The notes under the pieces were generated by a model. That model worked only from the letters and a program-made list of their open reading frames with translations, had not been told where the DNA came from and did no database searches. This document shows, one piece after another, positions 44,701 to 58,505 of a DNA stretch of 64,000 nt (its first letter is position 1; the number at the start of each line of letters is the position of its first letter). The position numbers were made by a program, and so were the translations under genes. The stretch is from Proteles cristata cristata. Its lineage: Eukaryota > Chordata > Mammalia > Carnivora > Hyaenidae. The stretch lies in NCBI GenBank assembly GCA_017311185.1, contig JAESUZ010002395.1, positions 186,001-250,000 on the forward strand, read 5' to 3'.

Positions 44701-47700
44701 TGACAAGCCCTCTTACTAGAATGGGCTAAATTCAGTGTTTTATGTCACCAGCAGGGTATGGTTCTTGGCATAGAAGTTAAAACTGAAAAGACAAGATGAT
44801 GACAAGATGATAGCACCCAGAAGAGGCTTGCTGCCTGCTTCTGTCTCCACTCGCCTGCTCTTTTGTACGTCAGGGCATTGTGCAAAATAGCTGGTTGGAT
44901 CGTCATTCGTTGTTTTAGGGAATATTTAGTGCATTCCTACTACGTGCATTGAGCTGTATTATATATTCGATCCTACTGGATATTTCCACAATAGTAAAGT
45001 GTCAGGTGAGGCGACGAGGATGTGTTCCATTTTAAATTCGCCTTTGTTGGGGTCTGGTGCCCAGTTAGGAGCCTGGGCTTGTCAGGGTTATGCCACATGT
45101 CCCGAGCGGCAACCTTCCTGTGTTCCGGAAACCGAGGATCTAGAAATTCCGAGGGAATAATACGTAGGGGTTTTATCACTTAGTTTTGTGTATGCGGTAT
45201 TTCGATTGCATGTAACACAGTATTTGGAATCACGAAATTCAGGAATTTTCACTGACAAAGAGAGCCCAAATATCCCTATTAATTTAATACCTGACTCAGA
45301 ACCAATGTATAAATACAGAAAGGTTCTTTTCTGTGATACAGCTTTCAGTTATTAGGCGGCATTAAGCACTTATGCTAGCAGACTGAAAACGTCACATTGA
45401 CTCATGGGCTTTGAACCCTTGTTTTCTATAACACCTACCCAATGAACCACGGAATGGCAGAGTGGATGGGCTGCAGAGTAAACCCCTAGTCCGACCCAGC
45501 CTTTGCCCTTACGTCCCTGAGGTATAATGAGAAGGCAGAAAAGAAGGTGGGACATCACAGAGGAAAAACAAGGACCAAACTGATCATCAGTTCTCTGGCA
45601 AACACAAGTTCATTCTAACGTTATCCACCCCGAGTATTTACTGCAATGGGGAAAACCCAATTCACAAAAATCAGCAAGCTACTGGTCGGGAGTTGGGGAA
45701 TGTGCTAACAAGTCAGAGCTTGGAGACTGGGTACATCCGGAGTTGGATAATAGGAACCGGGGCCCCTCCTCCTTGGTGGCATAGAGGACTGTGTTCATTT
45801 GGTACCCATCCAAACTCAGGACCATCTGACAGCTGTTTGGTGTTTCTTGTGAAATGGACTTGGGCCCTGGCCAGATGCTAGTGGACAGATGTTCACAACA
45901 CAAAACCTTCACCGAAATAGGCACTAATTGGCACCCTCCTAATGGTCTGAACAAATAAGGCAGGCGTGGGCTGGGTCTGCCAGCGACCATCTCAACGTCC
46001 ACGCCTGCCTCCATCGCTTAGTGGGGAGGCCTGGTGGGAAACCATGTTCTCCACACTTGAGGACTTCAGGTTCCCAGGGCCCTGGACAGAAAAGGAGTGT
46101 CTGTTGCTTGTGCTGTGTGTAGGTATGCTTGCAGGCGTGTGCCTATTAACAAGTGAAACCTCTCAAAAAGCCGACCACATCAGGGCCCTCCGGAGTTCAC
46201 TCACTGGCCACTGAGACACGTCTTAAGGTGCAGAATTTTCTCCACAAATTTGGTTTCTCTGCAGTAATTTGTGGACAAATACTGTCCAAATAATCACGTT
46301 ACCTTCATGTGAACCCTCAAACAGAATGTGTGTCCTTCATTTCATACCTTTGATTGTGACAGTCAGTAACAGCTGCAACGTAACTGTGTCCAAATATTTT
46401 GGCTAAAATGGAGTTTTAAAAATTCGTTTCAAGGGAGTATTTCAGGGGCAAACTGGTTTGACAATGCCCTATTCATAATTAGGTGGACTTGCTTCCACAT
46501 GTACAGGCTACAATTTACTGTGTTTGATTTGAACAGTTAAACTGTCTTTTTTAGTGCCCAGAGCACTTTGTGAGTGGGGATTTCTCTCCTTCCCTTCTCT
46601 CTGTTTTCCAAGTCGGGAGCAAACTTTTAACTCCTGGCTTATTACTAATAGAATCTGTTACCCAGCTAGAGACTGACAAATAATGTTGGTCTAAGGCAGG
46701 ATCTAGTTTCATCTTAGCGGTTTAGAGCATCTTACTGATGCTGTCGTTCACTCTTTGTTTTCTGTGGAATCCAGTCACCCGTGGATAAGGACACAGAACA
46801 GAGACCCTCCCACACTCTGCAGCCCCCACTCATACCCATCAAAGCCTCCTTGTCCCCGTGCCTCTCCAGAGACAAAGATCTAATCAAGAGCTGCCCTCTG
46901 CCTAGATCTTTCTAAAACAATAATCTATACTACATGAAGCCAGATAGCCTGGGCACATTTTATCAGTCACTTCTGTAGTTCTACATCCCCCCACGTGACA
47001 GACTTGCTGGAAGCGTGTTGCGTATAAGAGGGTTTCTCGCTGTGGTCTTCACCCTGGTTCAAAGTCTCCTGGTTTTTGTCCCCCTAACATCTTACCCTCA
47101 GGATTTCTCTGGACCAATAATAACACCCACCCCCTTTCCATCCTCCAGCGCGGCTCCTGCTCCCTTGAATGAAAGGCAGCTCCCACTGAAGGAGCTAGAA
47201 TATGCCCGGCAACCAGTGCTGGGTACTATTGAGTCCATTGTTTGCTCTCAGCACTGTGGAGCCAGATCGCATTTTATAGCACAGTGTGTTCTAGGAATTC
47301 CACTTCATCAGGACAACAGAGCTTCTCTAATGCTTTCCTCTTTCCCCACTTTGCCGCTGTCACAGGCAGCGCCACACAGTCCTGCGGCGGGCAATTATAA
47401 TTCACTTCTCTCCAAGGCTCTGCTCTTGCCCATCTCCAAGGGACCACAAGGCATCGGCTGCCATATTAAACAGACGCTAATGACACCAAGTGTGAGCGGC
47501 CAGAGCGGTCAACGAGATGGTGTGTTTAAGATTTAATATCTTTGAGGGGCTGAACTCAGGAGTTCAGAAGCGGCCTCCCTGATGGAAGGTTTATAAGAAA
47601 TCCAGCCAAAACTGTACGTGGTGCTTCTGCAAGTGTTTAAAGGTAAAGGAGGTGACTGTGTTCCAGGTGAATGTGTTAGTAAGAGCTTCCCAATACAGTC

Positions 47701-49254
47701 ACCAAAAAACAGGTCTGATACAGAGTTATGTGATGTGTACTGCATTATTCAAATGTACGAGATATACTTATTTTTCCTCTATAGGGTTCAAGGCGGTTTG
47801 CAAACTAGTAATACTGCCCCTGTTTTCCGAGTGCAGAAGTGTCCTTTGGTGACTCACAGGATTCTTGGCAATGAACGAGCGCTCTCTAGAACACAGCCAG
47901 CTCCTCCCAGACCCTCGTCTGTGCAGGGAGCTGCTCTTCCCCTGGAGACAGGATCTCCATCATGGCTTATTTATCCCTACACCCAATCCACATAAATTTT
48001 ACTTCACCTTGCTAGTATATTCTGGCAATGGCTGCATGACAGTGTTTCCATTTCAGTCACCTCTGGCAACACACGGTGCCACTTATGAGACCGTGGTTAA
48101 GAGTGCCCCATTACTAGCACCTTCCTGTAACTAAGTGTAAGCAAGTACCCCCACTGGTGTAAGGGGCTCCGGAGGGACACTCATCTGCCCTCGCAAGAGG
48201 AGAAGCTGGTGTGGATGAACTCTTCTCCTGGCCCCACCTGAGATGGATGCCCTCTCGCCTTCCACCTTTCTGGGCTCTTATCTGACTTGCTCCATGGCCT
48301 GGTGCAGCTGTGCTGAGAGACAGTTGAAGGAGCATCATCCAAACAGGCCCGACCTTGGAGGATTTCATTTCAAACCGTTAAGTGACATGGAGGGGGACTA
48401 CGTCAATGTGCAAGACTTTCCTACGGACCTTCTCTATGCACCAACCCCACTCTGTCCTTACAAGACACGGTGACACCTGTCTTTGCCCTGGTATTGGAGA
48501 AGGAAGAAACCTTCTCCTCTTGAATAAAATGACAGTCGATGTAAAGTCATGTGTTCTTCTCCTTCTGCCCAGCTCTCGCGCTTTGTAATTTTCAGCTTGG
48601 CAAACTGAAACATGTTGAAAAGGACGGTTGGCTACAAAATCCTTTTTTTTAAAAAAGACATGTGAACACCAGAGGAAGGCTTTGGCCTTGAATAGTTATT
48701 TTACACATTCTGGGAAATTTTAAAGAAGAGGAACAAAGGCCGTGGCTCCGCTTTGTTCCCTCCAGATGAATCCCTCCAGATGGTCCCTCCAGATGAATCA
48801 GTAATTCTGTGGCCGATGTGGGGAACAGGGGAGGTGGAGAGGCTGCACTTTTTGTTGTCACCGTTCTTCGGGGTAATGGAAATGACCGAGTCCAGATCTG
48901 TAGACAGGATCCTGTGACAGACTCTTGGGAGAGTCCTTGTGGTGAACATCAGGCAGGTATTTTTTTAAAGCCCTACCCTAGCTGCCAGAAAGCTGATGGC
49001 TCCTGACACTTTAACTTGTCAGTCCAGACATTCTAATTCCTGAGCGGGATTACTGATGATGTTGCTGTGGAGGTCTGCATTTAATTGCAAACAGGAAGCT
49101 GATAGAGCAAGCTTGTTGTGATCACATCCTCTGAGATACCTATTATGTCTGAATTCAATAATCCAGTCAAAACTTAGGAGTGGGAGGGAAGGAGACTGTG
49201 TGTGCAAGAGATGAGAGAAGAGAGGCAGCGAGTCCATGGTCACTTGCAGAGAAA
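44701..49254. other. SINE-free unique interval
   Basis: About 4.5 kb without recognised repeats. A triple CCAGATG motif lies at 48762-48795. The open plus-strand frame at 47015-47536 (173 codons) has no recognisable domain or supportive context. It is part of a 10-kb stretch (44.5-54.9 kb) with no SINEC copy. Confidence 0.4.
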
Positions 49255-49470
49255 AGCAGAGGCCTAGGTTCAAGTCCAAACTTCACCACTCACGAGGTGC
49301 ATGACCTCAGGCAAACCACTTAACCTCCCCGTGTCTCAGTTTCCCCCTCAGTAAAATGGCATAGTAATAGTGTCTGCCTCCGGGTTGCTATGAGGATAAA
49401 TGAGTCAATATGTATAAATTGCTTTAAGGGTCTGTTATATAGTAAGTGCTAGATAAGTATTTCCTATTTT
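49255..49470 (+). repeat. MIR SINE, nearly full length
   Basis: AGGTTCAAGTCCAAACTTCA, GGCAAACCACTTAACCTCCC, GTCTCAGTTTCCCCCTCAG and AGTAAGTGCTAGATAAG in order. Confidence 0.82.
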
Positions 49471-49533
49471 TACTCTTTTCCCCCAAAATCTGTTCATGTA
49501 AGTATGCTGATGAGGCATAAGCTGCAAAAAGAA

Positions 49534-49567
<34 letters not shown>

Positions 49568-49572
49568 TGTGT
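49534..49572 (+). repeat. (GT)n microsatellite
   Basis: GT run with an ATGTGC interruption near its 3' end. Confidence 0.95.
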
Positions 49573-52500
49573 ATGCACTTGAAAATATCAAGCAGAGATG
49601 ATTCTACACTTGAATTGGCTTCTACTGCCTGCCTCTTTTGACACTTTATCAATACCCAAAGCTTTGTCACTCTTCTCCTCCCCATTCCTCCTTGAGGCTC
49701 CTCAACCTGCATATTCGTTGGCTATGGCCTCTTATCTCCTCCAAATGAGGCTTTATGAACTCCATAAAGCCCCTCACCTTTCAGATCTCCCAAAACAGAG
49801 GCTATAGCCTAATTATGTTTGCATTCAGAGTTACTTGTTGAATGTGTTCATGGATGCTAATATTTAAAAACAGAGCTAACCCAAGACCTCTCTCAACAAC
49901 AGTGGATTCCTTTCCTTAAGGGTGAGAATTATAGGCATGAAGCTATTTGGGAAACAGGGTTGCCCAAGGCCAACCTGATCAGAATCTCCACGGCTGAGGC
50001 CTGCGAACGTGTGTAAGTGTCAAATATCCCTCAGGACTGCCTTGGGGGCCTCCAATTTAATCAGTCATTCTGATAAGGACGTTCCTCACATGTGAGGTGA
50101 TTAGACAGCCAGGTTTTGGTGCAGACCAAACAATGTCGTATGTTTGTATACAGTGCAAAAGCCCAGGTAAACCTAAGACGTTGTTCTCACTATTAGGTGC
50201 CGAGCACCTGGGTGCCGTGGAAGGTCTCCGGGGCCCGGAGGTGTCTGCTGGGCACGTGTAGACAGCTCACTGGAGAAAATCTTCCCTTCCGCACCATCTT
50301 TGTTTTTACTATGATTCAGTAAAGCCAGTTCAAGGCAAGGTTTCAAGTCTGCGGAGCCTGACACAGAGCTCTCTGTACCATTAGTTAGATATTATTAACA
50401 TTAGCACTTTTAGAGTATTATTTCACAGACCTGGTTTCAAGTTCACGGACTAAACGGTGGCAAAATGGTGTCGAATGACCTGGGACTGGGTCTTTCCCTT
50501 GGTAATGTCTTCTTTCTTAAAATAATCCAGACGTGCTGACTGTGTGAAACTTGTAACTAACCTGCAGTAGTAGATATATTTATTTCGCTAGCATAAAACC
50601 AGAGGCTCAGGAGTCATCACAGAACTAAATGTCGTGGAAATTAATGACCTGAAATAATTGAGGGATGGTTATAACATGTATATTTTGAAATGACAATGAC
50701 TGAAAAATGCCTCTAGACTGATAAACTCTTCAACCACCAACCCCTTTCCATTCAAATCCTGAAGGAATGCTATTGCTTACTTCTGTTTGTACAAGTTTAG
50801 GATCCATCACTGCATTACATAAAATCCTAAGATGCCCATGAGCAGGGACACCAGTCACAGCCGACTGAATTGGGTCCATACTGTCACCACCCCCGAAGGA
50901 CGCACTAGCTTTGGTGGTGAGGTGTCAGTGAAAGTGCATGGGCATTGGCTAAGCGTTCTGATTCTTGTCTGGATACCATTACATTGCGCTGAAAATGTAT
51001 AACTGATACGCGGTATGACTGGCACGAGGGAAAACTCTTGTGAATTTTGCATCAGTGATGGACTGCATTCCTGCCATTAACTTGGAAAGTGCTCACGTGC
51101 CACACTCGGTTAACAGTATCTGGGTACTCGTACCTCATTAGAAGAGGAGAGCGTCCTTTCTCACCTATTATTAATAAAATCATTTTTACCACGTGTCTCC
51201 AGTTCCAACTCTGTTTACATTTTGTCTCTCTGGTCAGTGTTGGCAGAGGTGAAGAGAACATTAGCCTCTGTGACCACCCCCGACCCCGCCCCAGTCAGAG
51301 GATGGGAAACAGTGGGGCACTGTGGGTCCCAGCAGGAGGCACCCCCCCCGCCCCCCGGTGCCTGCCTCACCTTCTACATGTCATGAGGGTTTCATGGAAG
51401 TTTAGACTTCTCCAGAAGATAAACACAATCATCCACATCCTTCTGCTTCTTATCTCTCTTGAGGCTTTAGCCTGAATTGTGTTCTAGGATCTGAGATCTC
51501 CATATGCTGTGGGTAACATCAGAGTTTACCCATTCAGACTAATTGCTCAGACTCTGAGAGAAATTATTATTTCTTGATTCAGTCACCAAAGGGTACACGG
51601 TTATAAAGCAACCTCTTAGTAGATCCCTGGCTACCTTAGGGAATGTAGTGTGCGATTTTCCCCCCCTAATTTTCAGAGACCTCTAAGAGAGGATAGATCA
51701 CGTCCATTTTGTTGTTAGCTTATAAGGAGTTTTAGTTTTAGTTAGTGGATCCACTGAGAGGCTGAAAAGTGCTTATTTGGTTTTCCCATCAGCCAGTACC
51801 AAGAACCTTTAAATTAGTGGTTTAAAATATTGTACCTACAACATCAGGCTTTAGTCACTGTACACTTCTTTCTAGAAGTAAAAACTGCAGACACAGAAGA
51901 CTCGGCCTGTCCAATTACTCTTTTAGTTTCCAAGGCAGCATTCATGTAAGAACAGAGTTTAAAGTGTTTCTGGGTAACGACAAAACCATCGTGGTTATGC
52001 ACTGTGGCTTATGGAAGGGGATGGTGTGGAGCAGTACTGTTTTAAGTACTGAAGCAGTACAGCCAGAGAGAATAGAAGCATCTTCTTATATCTTCTGTTG
52101 ACCTAGTATACTCTGTAGGCAGGCCTGTTTGGCCCATGGCCTCAGTTTCCCAGGGAAAAAGGGATTTTAGGAAACATATCTTAAAACCCTCCAGCTGAAG
52201 AAGCTATATCAATAAAAACATGTATTATTTAAGCACAAGAGCAGTGTCTGCGTGGTATGTACCATTGTATTTATGGACTGCATCTTGAAAAGAGCTTTGA
52301 GTATAATACAAATACAGGAGGCCTGTTTTGTAATTCTTGACCATCGAAAACCCAGAGATGTGTCGGCAGCCCGTGGTGACCCCCGAGAGCACATTCGCAA
52401 AGTTGCCTGTACAAAATGACAGTACAGTGTCTGTCCTCCACAGCAGGAGCTTAAACTCTCCTCCATACACCACCCCAATGTGAGGTTTCTGCTCCAGTGT

Positions 52501-54884
52501 GACAAGAAACATGGTATTCACTGAAACATGCCATGGGCCTCGAGAACCACTGCTGAGCTGACATGGACGTGACGGCTAAACGGATAGTATCGAGACTGTG
52601 CCAGCCTTCCCTGGAAGGAAGAGTTAAGGTCTATTAATCAAACCTCAAGTACGGTAGAGAAAGAATGAGAAGAAAGCTGTCAACGAGAGGGAAGGCGTTA
52701 CAACTGGCCCTGGCTGGGCCACGTGATGCCTGGCTGTGTTGATACCAACAGAGCTCTGGAACTAACTCAAGACTGATCAACGCAGAACTTGACGGTCAAG
52801 TTCCAGGGCTGCCAGACAGCCATCCCTATTTGTAGGTGCAAATGCAAGTGAGAGGGGAGCTGGTCCTCCACAATAACCAGGACAGCCATGTGGCCAGAGC
52901 CCCCCAGCACTGGGGCATGCCCAGGGATAAAGTGTAGCGCTCTGCACATGGTGTTCATCTGCAGCCCGTAAACACATTTTAGCTCCTCTCAAAAAGTAGC
53001 TTACATATTGCAAGGTTCTCGGTATAACATACCTTAATTAGCACTGCTAATCATGTTCTCTCCTTATTTGCAGAATGCTTTGCGTTCATGGGTGTTGACT
53101 CAAGGGATTATTCAGCTTCTTGTATTAAGTATCAGATGTATAGCAGTTTACATCATTGGATCCTCTTCTCTGGTTTAGATCCAAAGACATTATTAGCCAG
53201 TCTTAATGCTTGCCTCTTAGTAATACTGTTATGAAATAAAAGCTTCTGTTGCAGAAGCTTCCTTAACAGATAAAAAACAAAGGTCTCTTCTTAATCTGTA
53301 CATTAATATTAATCAAATAGTTAAGTAGGGAGAAAATGGCAAGCACTTTGAAACCTAGGCCTTTTCACCTTGAGAATATACACCAAACGTTAATTTCTGA
53401 TAACATCCCCCGCCCTCAAATCTGCAGACAGGTTAGTTCATTCTTAGGAGTTACTCTCCTATGTTTGAATCCTGAAAAACAAATGAATACGAATGTAGTG
53501 CGAACACACTGCACGGGTTTAGTACATGCTGTGACTAGGGATCCGATCAGGATGACCTGGGAGAATAGGATCAGAGCAAATATTTCCACAGACTCGAACA
53601 CATGGCTTTTCAGCAGCCTCAATGCTGTGGCTCGCTACTGCACACTTGGTACACACACCTGGTATCATCTTCCGCTTCTGTAATGCCGCTGGAATAAAAA
53701 AGGATAGGTTTTCTTTTAAGCTAACAGATTTCTTTTAAATCCTTTAAAACTCTTTCTAGAGGAGCAGCAAAACAGTGAAGCAAAAGCAGGGAGCAAACAG
53801 GATGACTTAATGGAAATGAGGCAACAAGTCTAGGGGAAAAAAATAGGTTCGGAACCGAAAATAAATTGAATATATAACACCTTTCCATTCTGTTCCCTTT
53901 TCTTTTTGTTTTTCATGGCGATCTATATTTATGGAAAAGTCAGTTGATTGCTTATCAGGCTGCAGCTTGTGTTTGCTCAGAGTAGTGATAATGAACAGTA
54001 AAAAGAGGTATGGGGATGGCTGAATTGTGAGGAGGTGGAATCAGGGGGAAATGGGTGGGTGGGCTCAGGACACTTCTCTGGATCTAAAAGCTGGGTTGGG
54101 AAGCACTATAGTTCTCCCTGTGCTGCTGTGTTAATGGGGCAGGGGGGTTGGTGGACATATAAGGATAAGGATCTGGTTTCCAGGCCATCTGGCAACTCAT
54201 CCAGCTCCGGGGAAGAGCTCCCAGTCATTTCCTTGTTACAGCGCTTTGGTCCAGATGACAAGGGATCTGAGGCCTTGCTTTCCGGCCCATCGGCCAGCAG
54301 CAGCACCAAGCAGAGCTTCTTAGAAACGCAGGTGCTCAGGCCCCACAACAGACTGAAGGGGAGTCTGCATTTTAACAGGGTGGCTGGTGGTCATGTTTCT
54401 GGTTGAGAGGCAGTGGTCAAAAGGACACAGGGACGTGGGAGATGAGGACACGTTGAGCGTGGGGTACAAAAATGGGGTTGTCTTGGAAAATGGAGCAGGC
54501 TCTTGAGACAGCTGGCTGACGACACTGTAGGGATGTGAGCGTATCTGCTGGAGGTTTATCTTTCGTAAGGCAAATCAGAGTGTCTCGGGGAGGTAGTGAC
54601 TTGGACCTTTACAGGCTTGCACTTCTCAAGTCACAGGAGCCCAATGTTTGCCTAATGGCCCCAAGGCCACATTAGCAAATGTAGCTGAGGTAAGAGAGCT
54701 GGGTGATAAGGGGAATGACATCAATCTCAATGGCCTTTCAGATTATGGCTATGGTTGGGTTTCAGACCTCTGACTCCAGTGAACCAAGACTCAGCCCTTG
54801 GTTTCCAGCACATACTTATTACTGAAATGACTTACCGTTTCATTAAAGCTTCCTGCTTCTGAAAAACTTTATAGCCCTTTAAAA
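49573..54884. other. SINE-free unique interval
   Basis: About 5.3 kb without recognised mobile elements. Several AT-rich motifs and a minus-strand open frame at 52225-52521 (98 codons) overlapped by another open frame. A good pyrimidine-rich CAG acceptor-like site lies at 53052-53073, but no exon can be defined. Confidence 0.4.
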
Positions 54885-54896
54885 ACCATCTTAATC

Positions 54897-55103
54897 TGGG
54901 CACCTGGGTGGCTCCATCAATTAATCAGCTGACTCTTGATTTCCAGTCAGGTCATGATCTCATGGTTTGTGAGATCAAGCCCCACGTCGGGCTCTGCACT
55001 GACAGTGTGAAGCCTTCTTGGGATCCTTTCTCTGTCCTTCTCTCTCTGCCCCTCCCCTACTCTCATGCTCTCTCTGTCTCTCAAAATAAACATTTTTTTA
55101 AAA
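54897..55103 (+). mobile_element. SINEC_Fc-type SINE
   Basis: Head GGGCACCTGGGTGGCTCCAT, B-box region GAGATCAAGCCCCACGTCGG, tail AAAATAAACATTTTTTTAA. Short target duplication TCTTAATC. Confidence 0.92.
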
Positions 55104-56841
55104 AGTCTTAATCATCATAACAGCCTTGTGAGATAGCTCAGTACTGTGTTTCTCTGATTCTAAAAGGCAAATGAGGGTTTCTCTCATCACCCTTGAAGTT
55201 TCCATGGACAGCAGAGCATGGTGGGGCCAGGAAGATGGCAAGATGAAAAGACGGCCCTCTACAGACCATTCTGCCGCCCACATCTGAATGGCATCTCCAG
55301 GCATATAGGAAGAGACCACACTGGCTCTTTACCCTCCTACCTGGCTGCCATTTTCTAGGGCAACCAAGTCCATGTGTGAATAAACCTCTCACACAGTTTC
55401 CTGTAATAGTGGAGGGTGAGGCTGCAGATAAACCCTCTGCCACTTCACCTTTTGTGCCGAAGTCTAAAAGCAATAAATACCAAGCTAGAGAAACATTGAC
55501 TAGAAATGGTGATATCACAGTAATTACAACTCTGTTTTTGTCCTTGTAAATGGTTTGGTGAAACGATCCCAGTCCTGTCTGGCAGGGAGAGCCCATCCTA
55601 AGAGTCAATGGGAGGCCTCTTCTGAGAACGAAACAAGGACACTGCACACTGCATCTGTGCCCTAGACTGTGCCCAGGACTGGGAAAGAGGATGGGGAGGG
55701 AGGTTCCTCAGTGATCCCAGAAACCAACTGTGATAAGGGAAGGCCACCCAGTTGGAGGGAGTGCCTTCGGCAGGAATAAACCAGAAGTGGAATTCAGGAA
55801 TAAACCAGAATGTGTTACTGAAAGAAAGCCTTGAGTCTATTCCAGCTTTGTCAGTACCCAAGTTTTTGCTTGGAAACGTCAGGGACCAAAGGGAATTCTT
55901 TTTTCCTATCTTGACCAGGTACTCTTCATCTGCATGAAAAAGGCAGCGGAGAGCACAGGCTGCCATGTAAGCAAAGACCCTCCAGATGTATTTCAAGAGC
56001 TGCCCAAAAGAATAAAGGACTTAAGAGAGAAGTAAAGGAGAAGAGAGAATCTGTGAAATCCAACACAAAAGTGAAAGGGGCTGCTGTGGCCATGAATTTG
56101 ACTATGCTGGAGACTTGATCAGGAGCAGTGAGGCTTGACCACATTATCTCAAAGCATTTGCTTGCCTTCTCCTACTGTCCTATTTACTTTGCTGCTTCTT
56201 CCAGCGCAGATTAGTGTCCACGTGTGGGGGTGGTATTTCTGCTCTCTTTCTGCATTCAGCAGCCCTGGAAGGTCAGGAAAGTAGTCTAATTGTAGATTTT
56301 GGGGGAAGATCTAATAGTTATCACAAGTTGATCCGTCTTGACCGTGTGTTGCTGGGTCCTGACCACTCTGAATTTAAAACGGAAATTCTTGGCCTTATTT
56401 AGAAATGCAACAAGTCTTGGACGCTAAGGACAAGAGTTTTTTTCATTAGCGGGTATTTCTATACAGCCTGTTTTGTGTCAAGAGTAATGAGAATTATTCC
56501 ACAAAGAAAAGAAGTATTTTCAGCAAGAACGAGACCAAGAGAAAAAAAACAAGAGGTTGAGACCCTTCCGCAGCTTTGAAGCCTACTCCAGAAAAGGTGA
56601 GAGTAGGAGAAGTGCCAGGTGGTGGAGAACCTGCCGTAAGTGGGGTCCTTTTGGCCACGTGCTACATGGGAGGGAGCCAGGGAAGGGGACGTGGCTGAAT
56701 CCAGAGGGTCCTTTGGGTTTTCCAGAAACATTGTGTACAATTTAGTTAGCTATAAGATAGGAAGGCAACACTTCTCTGATTTAAAGAAATTCAGTGATAG
56801 GCCTAATAGGAAAAGCAAGCACCATCTTGAAAGAGAAAAGC
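55104..56841. other. Unassigned unique sequence
   Basis: No repeat family recognised. GGAATAAACCAGAA occurs twice about 20 bp apart near 55773-55811. Open frames on the minus strand (up to 169 codons at 55138-55647) lack any recognisable domain. Confidence 0.35.
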
Positions 56842-57024
56842 GGAGCTCTTGGGTGGCTCAGTCACTCCAACTTCAGCTCAGGCTGTGATCTCATGGTTCA
56901 TGAGTTTGAGCCTCACATCGGGCTTGCTGCTGTCAGCACAGAGCCTGCTTCAGATCCTCTGACCCCCTCTCTCTGACCTTTCCCATTTACACTCTGTCAA
57001 AAATAAATAAACATTTAAAAAGAG
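56842..57024 (+). mobile_element. SINEC-type SINE with internal deletion
   Basis: Head is degenerate (GAGCTCTTGGGTGGCTCAGTC). The A-box region lacks the usual GGTTAAGCGTCCGAC and jumps to ACTCCAACTTCAGCTC; tail AAAATAAATAAACATTTAA. Confidence 0.85.
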
Positions 57025-58282
57025 AGAGAAAGTCTAGTATTTTTGGGGAGTGTGCAGGGGGGAAAAAACCTTCAACTTTATGATATGCTCCTTGGGCTTT
57101 GTGTGTATTCAAACAGACATACATGCCCAGAATTTCAATGTTAAAAATGAAAAATGATGCCATCTCCTAAATAACAAACAAACAAAAAATGTCAGAGCAA
57201 GGGTTCAAGTGGTGTTGAGGCAGCAAACGCCGGAGGTAAAGGAAGTGGCTGCCAGGCTAGGGAGCGGAAGACAGACAGTACACAAAGTAGTCCTGAATGG
57301 AAGAGCCTCTACGACCCTTACCACCTTGGACTTCTCACCATTCAGCCAGAGACAGGTCCTGTTTCTCCAAGCACGAGGCAGGAACCAGTTCTGTTCAGGG
57401 TTTAAAGTCATGAAAACCTGGATAAGGTTTGCCCTGATCTACCAGTATCTGCGAATGGTCAAACCTCACTTCCCCCAAAATCCAAATTCTTCTGGAATCC
57501 TCGCGTGTGATATCTGCCCTTTTTAAATTTTATCTATTTGCTTGCTTACTTAGTTTCTTTGAACAGATGTATGGATACGTTTTGTTTTTAAATTCCCTGA
57601 ATTCTCAGGTAAATGAGAGGGGAGAAAACAAGTGTTCTGTGAACCCTGTTAACGAAAGACAAAGGGACAGTCAGGTCCTTAAAAAAGACTACCAAAATTG
57701 GTATGTGTGTATTAAGAAGGTGGGAGGTGGGGCTCCTGGGAAGAAATAAAACACCGGAGAGCCATGAAGAAGAGGCAAATGCTGAATGTCCTGTAGAAGA
57801 TACTCTACTTGCTAAAAAGGTGGTCAGATTCCTGACTTCCATAAACACCAGAGTATGGGTCAGTTACAGTAGCATGGTTCCTAGAACTCTACATGATTTG
57901 GGTAGCAAGCAGGGTCTGTAAAGGACAGAAGAAACCATGACCTCGAGCTCCCCACCCAAGTGAATGGACAACCATCAGGGCATTTACCAAGACTAGACAA
58001 GAGCTGCCGCTTCTGCACTCGAGATGCTTAACTGGGTAACTAAAGCATCTTAAAGAACTTAGTTAGAAGTTTTCTTCCGCCCTAGACACCCATTCATGTG
58101 GAAGATGTTACCAACGTCACTCTAGCTATTAATTAGCGTTTGAACTTGTACTGACAATAACTCGGAGCTTGGTACTGACAGGATGAACCTGAGTAGGTGG
58201 CCTCTTAGCACAGGAACACGCACCGTAATTAACCCTTTATGGAGTCCTGTTGGCCTGGAATTGTTTGTTGCTTTTTAAGAAT
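57025..58282. other. Unassigned unique sequence
   Basis: No gene or repeat recognised. Confidence 0.35.
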
Positions 58283-58292
58283 GTGCCTTCAG

Positions 58293-58495
58293 GGGCGCCT
58301 GGGTGGCTCAGTCGGTTAAGCGTCTGACTTCGGCTCAGGTCATGATCTCACAGTCCGTGGGTTCGAGCCCCGCATAGGGCTCTGTGCTGACAGCTAGCTC
58401 AGAGCCTGGAGACTGTTTCGGATTCTGTATCTCCCTCTCTCTCTGCCCCTCCCCTGCTCACACTGTCTCTCTCTCTCAGAAATTAAAAAAAAAAA
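58293..58495 (+). mobile_element. SINEC_Fc-type SINE, near consensus
   Basis: Head GGGGCGCCTGGGTGGCTCAG and B-box GTGGGTTCGAGCCCCGCAT are close to the family consensus. Target duplication GTGCCTTCAG at 58283-58292 and 58496-58505. Confidence 0.95.
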
Positions 58496-58505
58496 GTGCC
58501 TTCAG

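Noticed and set aside
47015..47536. 173-codon plus-strand frame in the SINE-free interval
   Set aside because: No domain, no splice or promoter context, ordinary composition; a chance frame is more likely.
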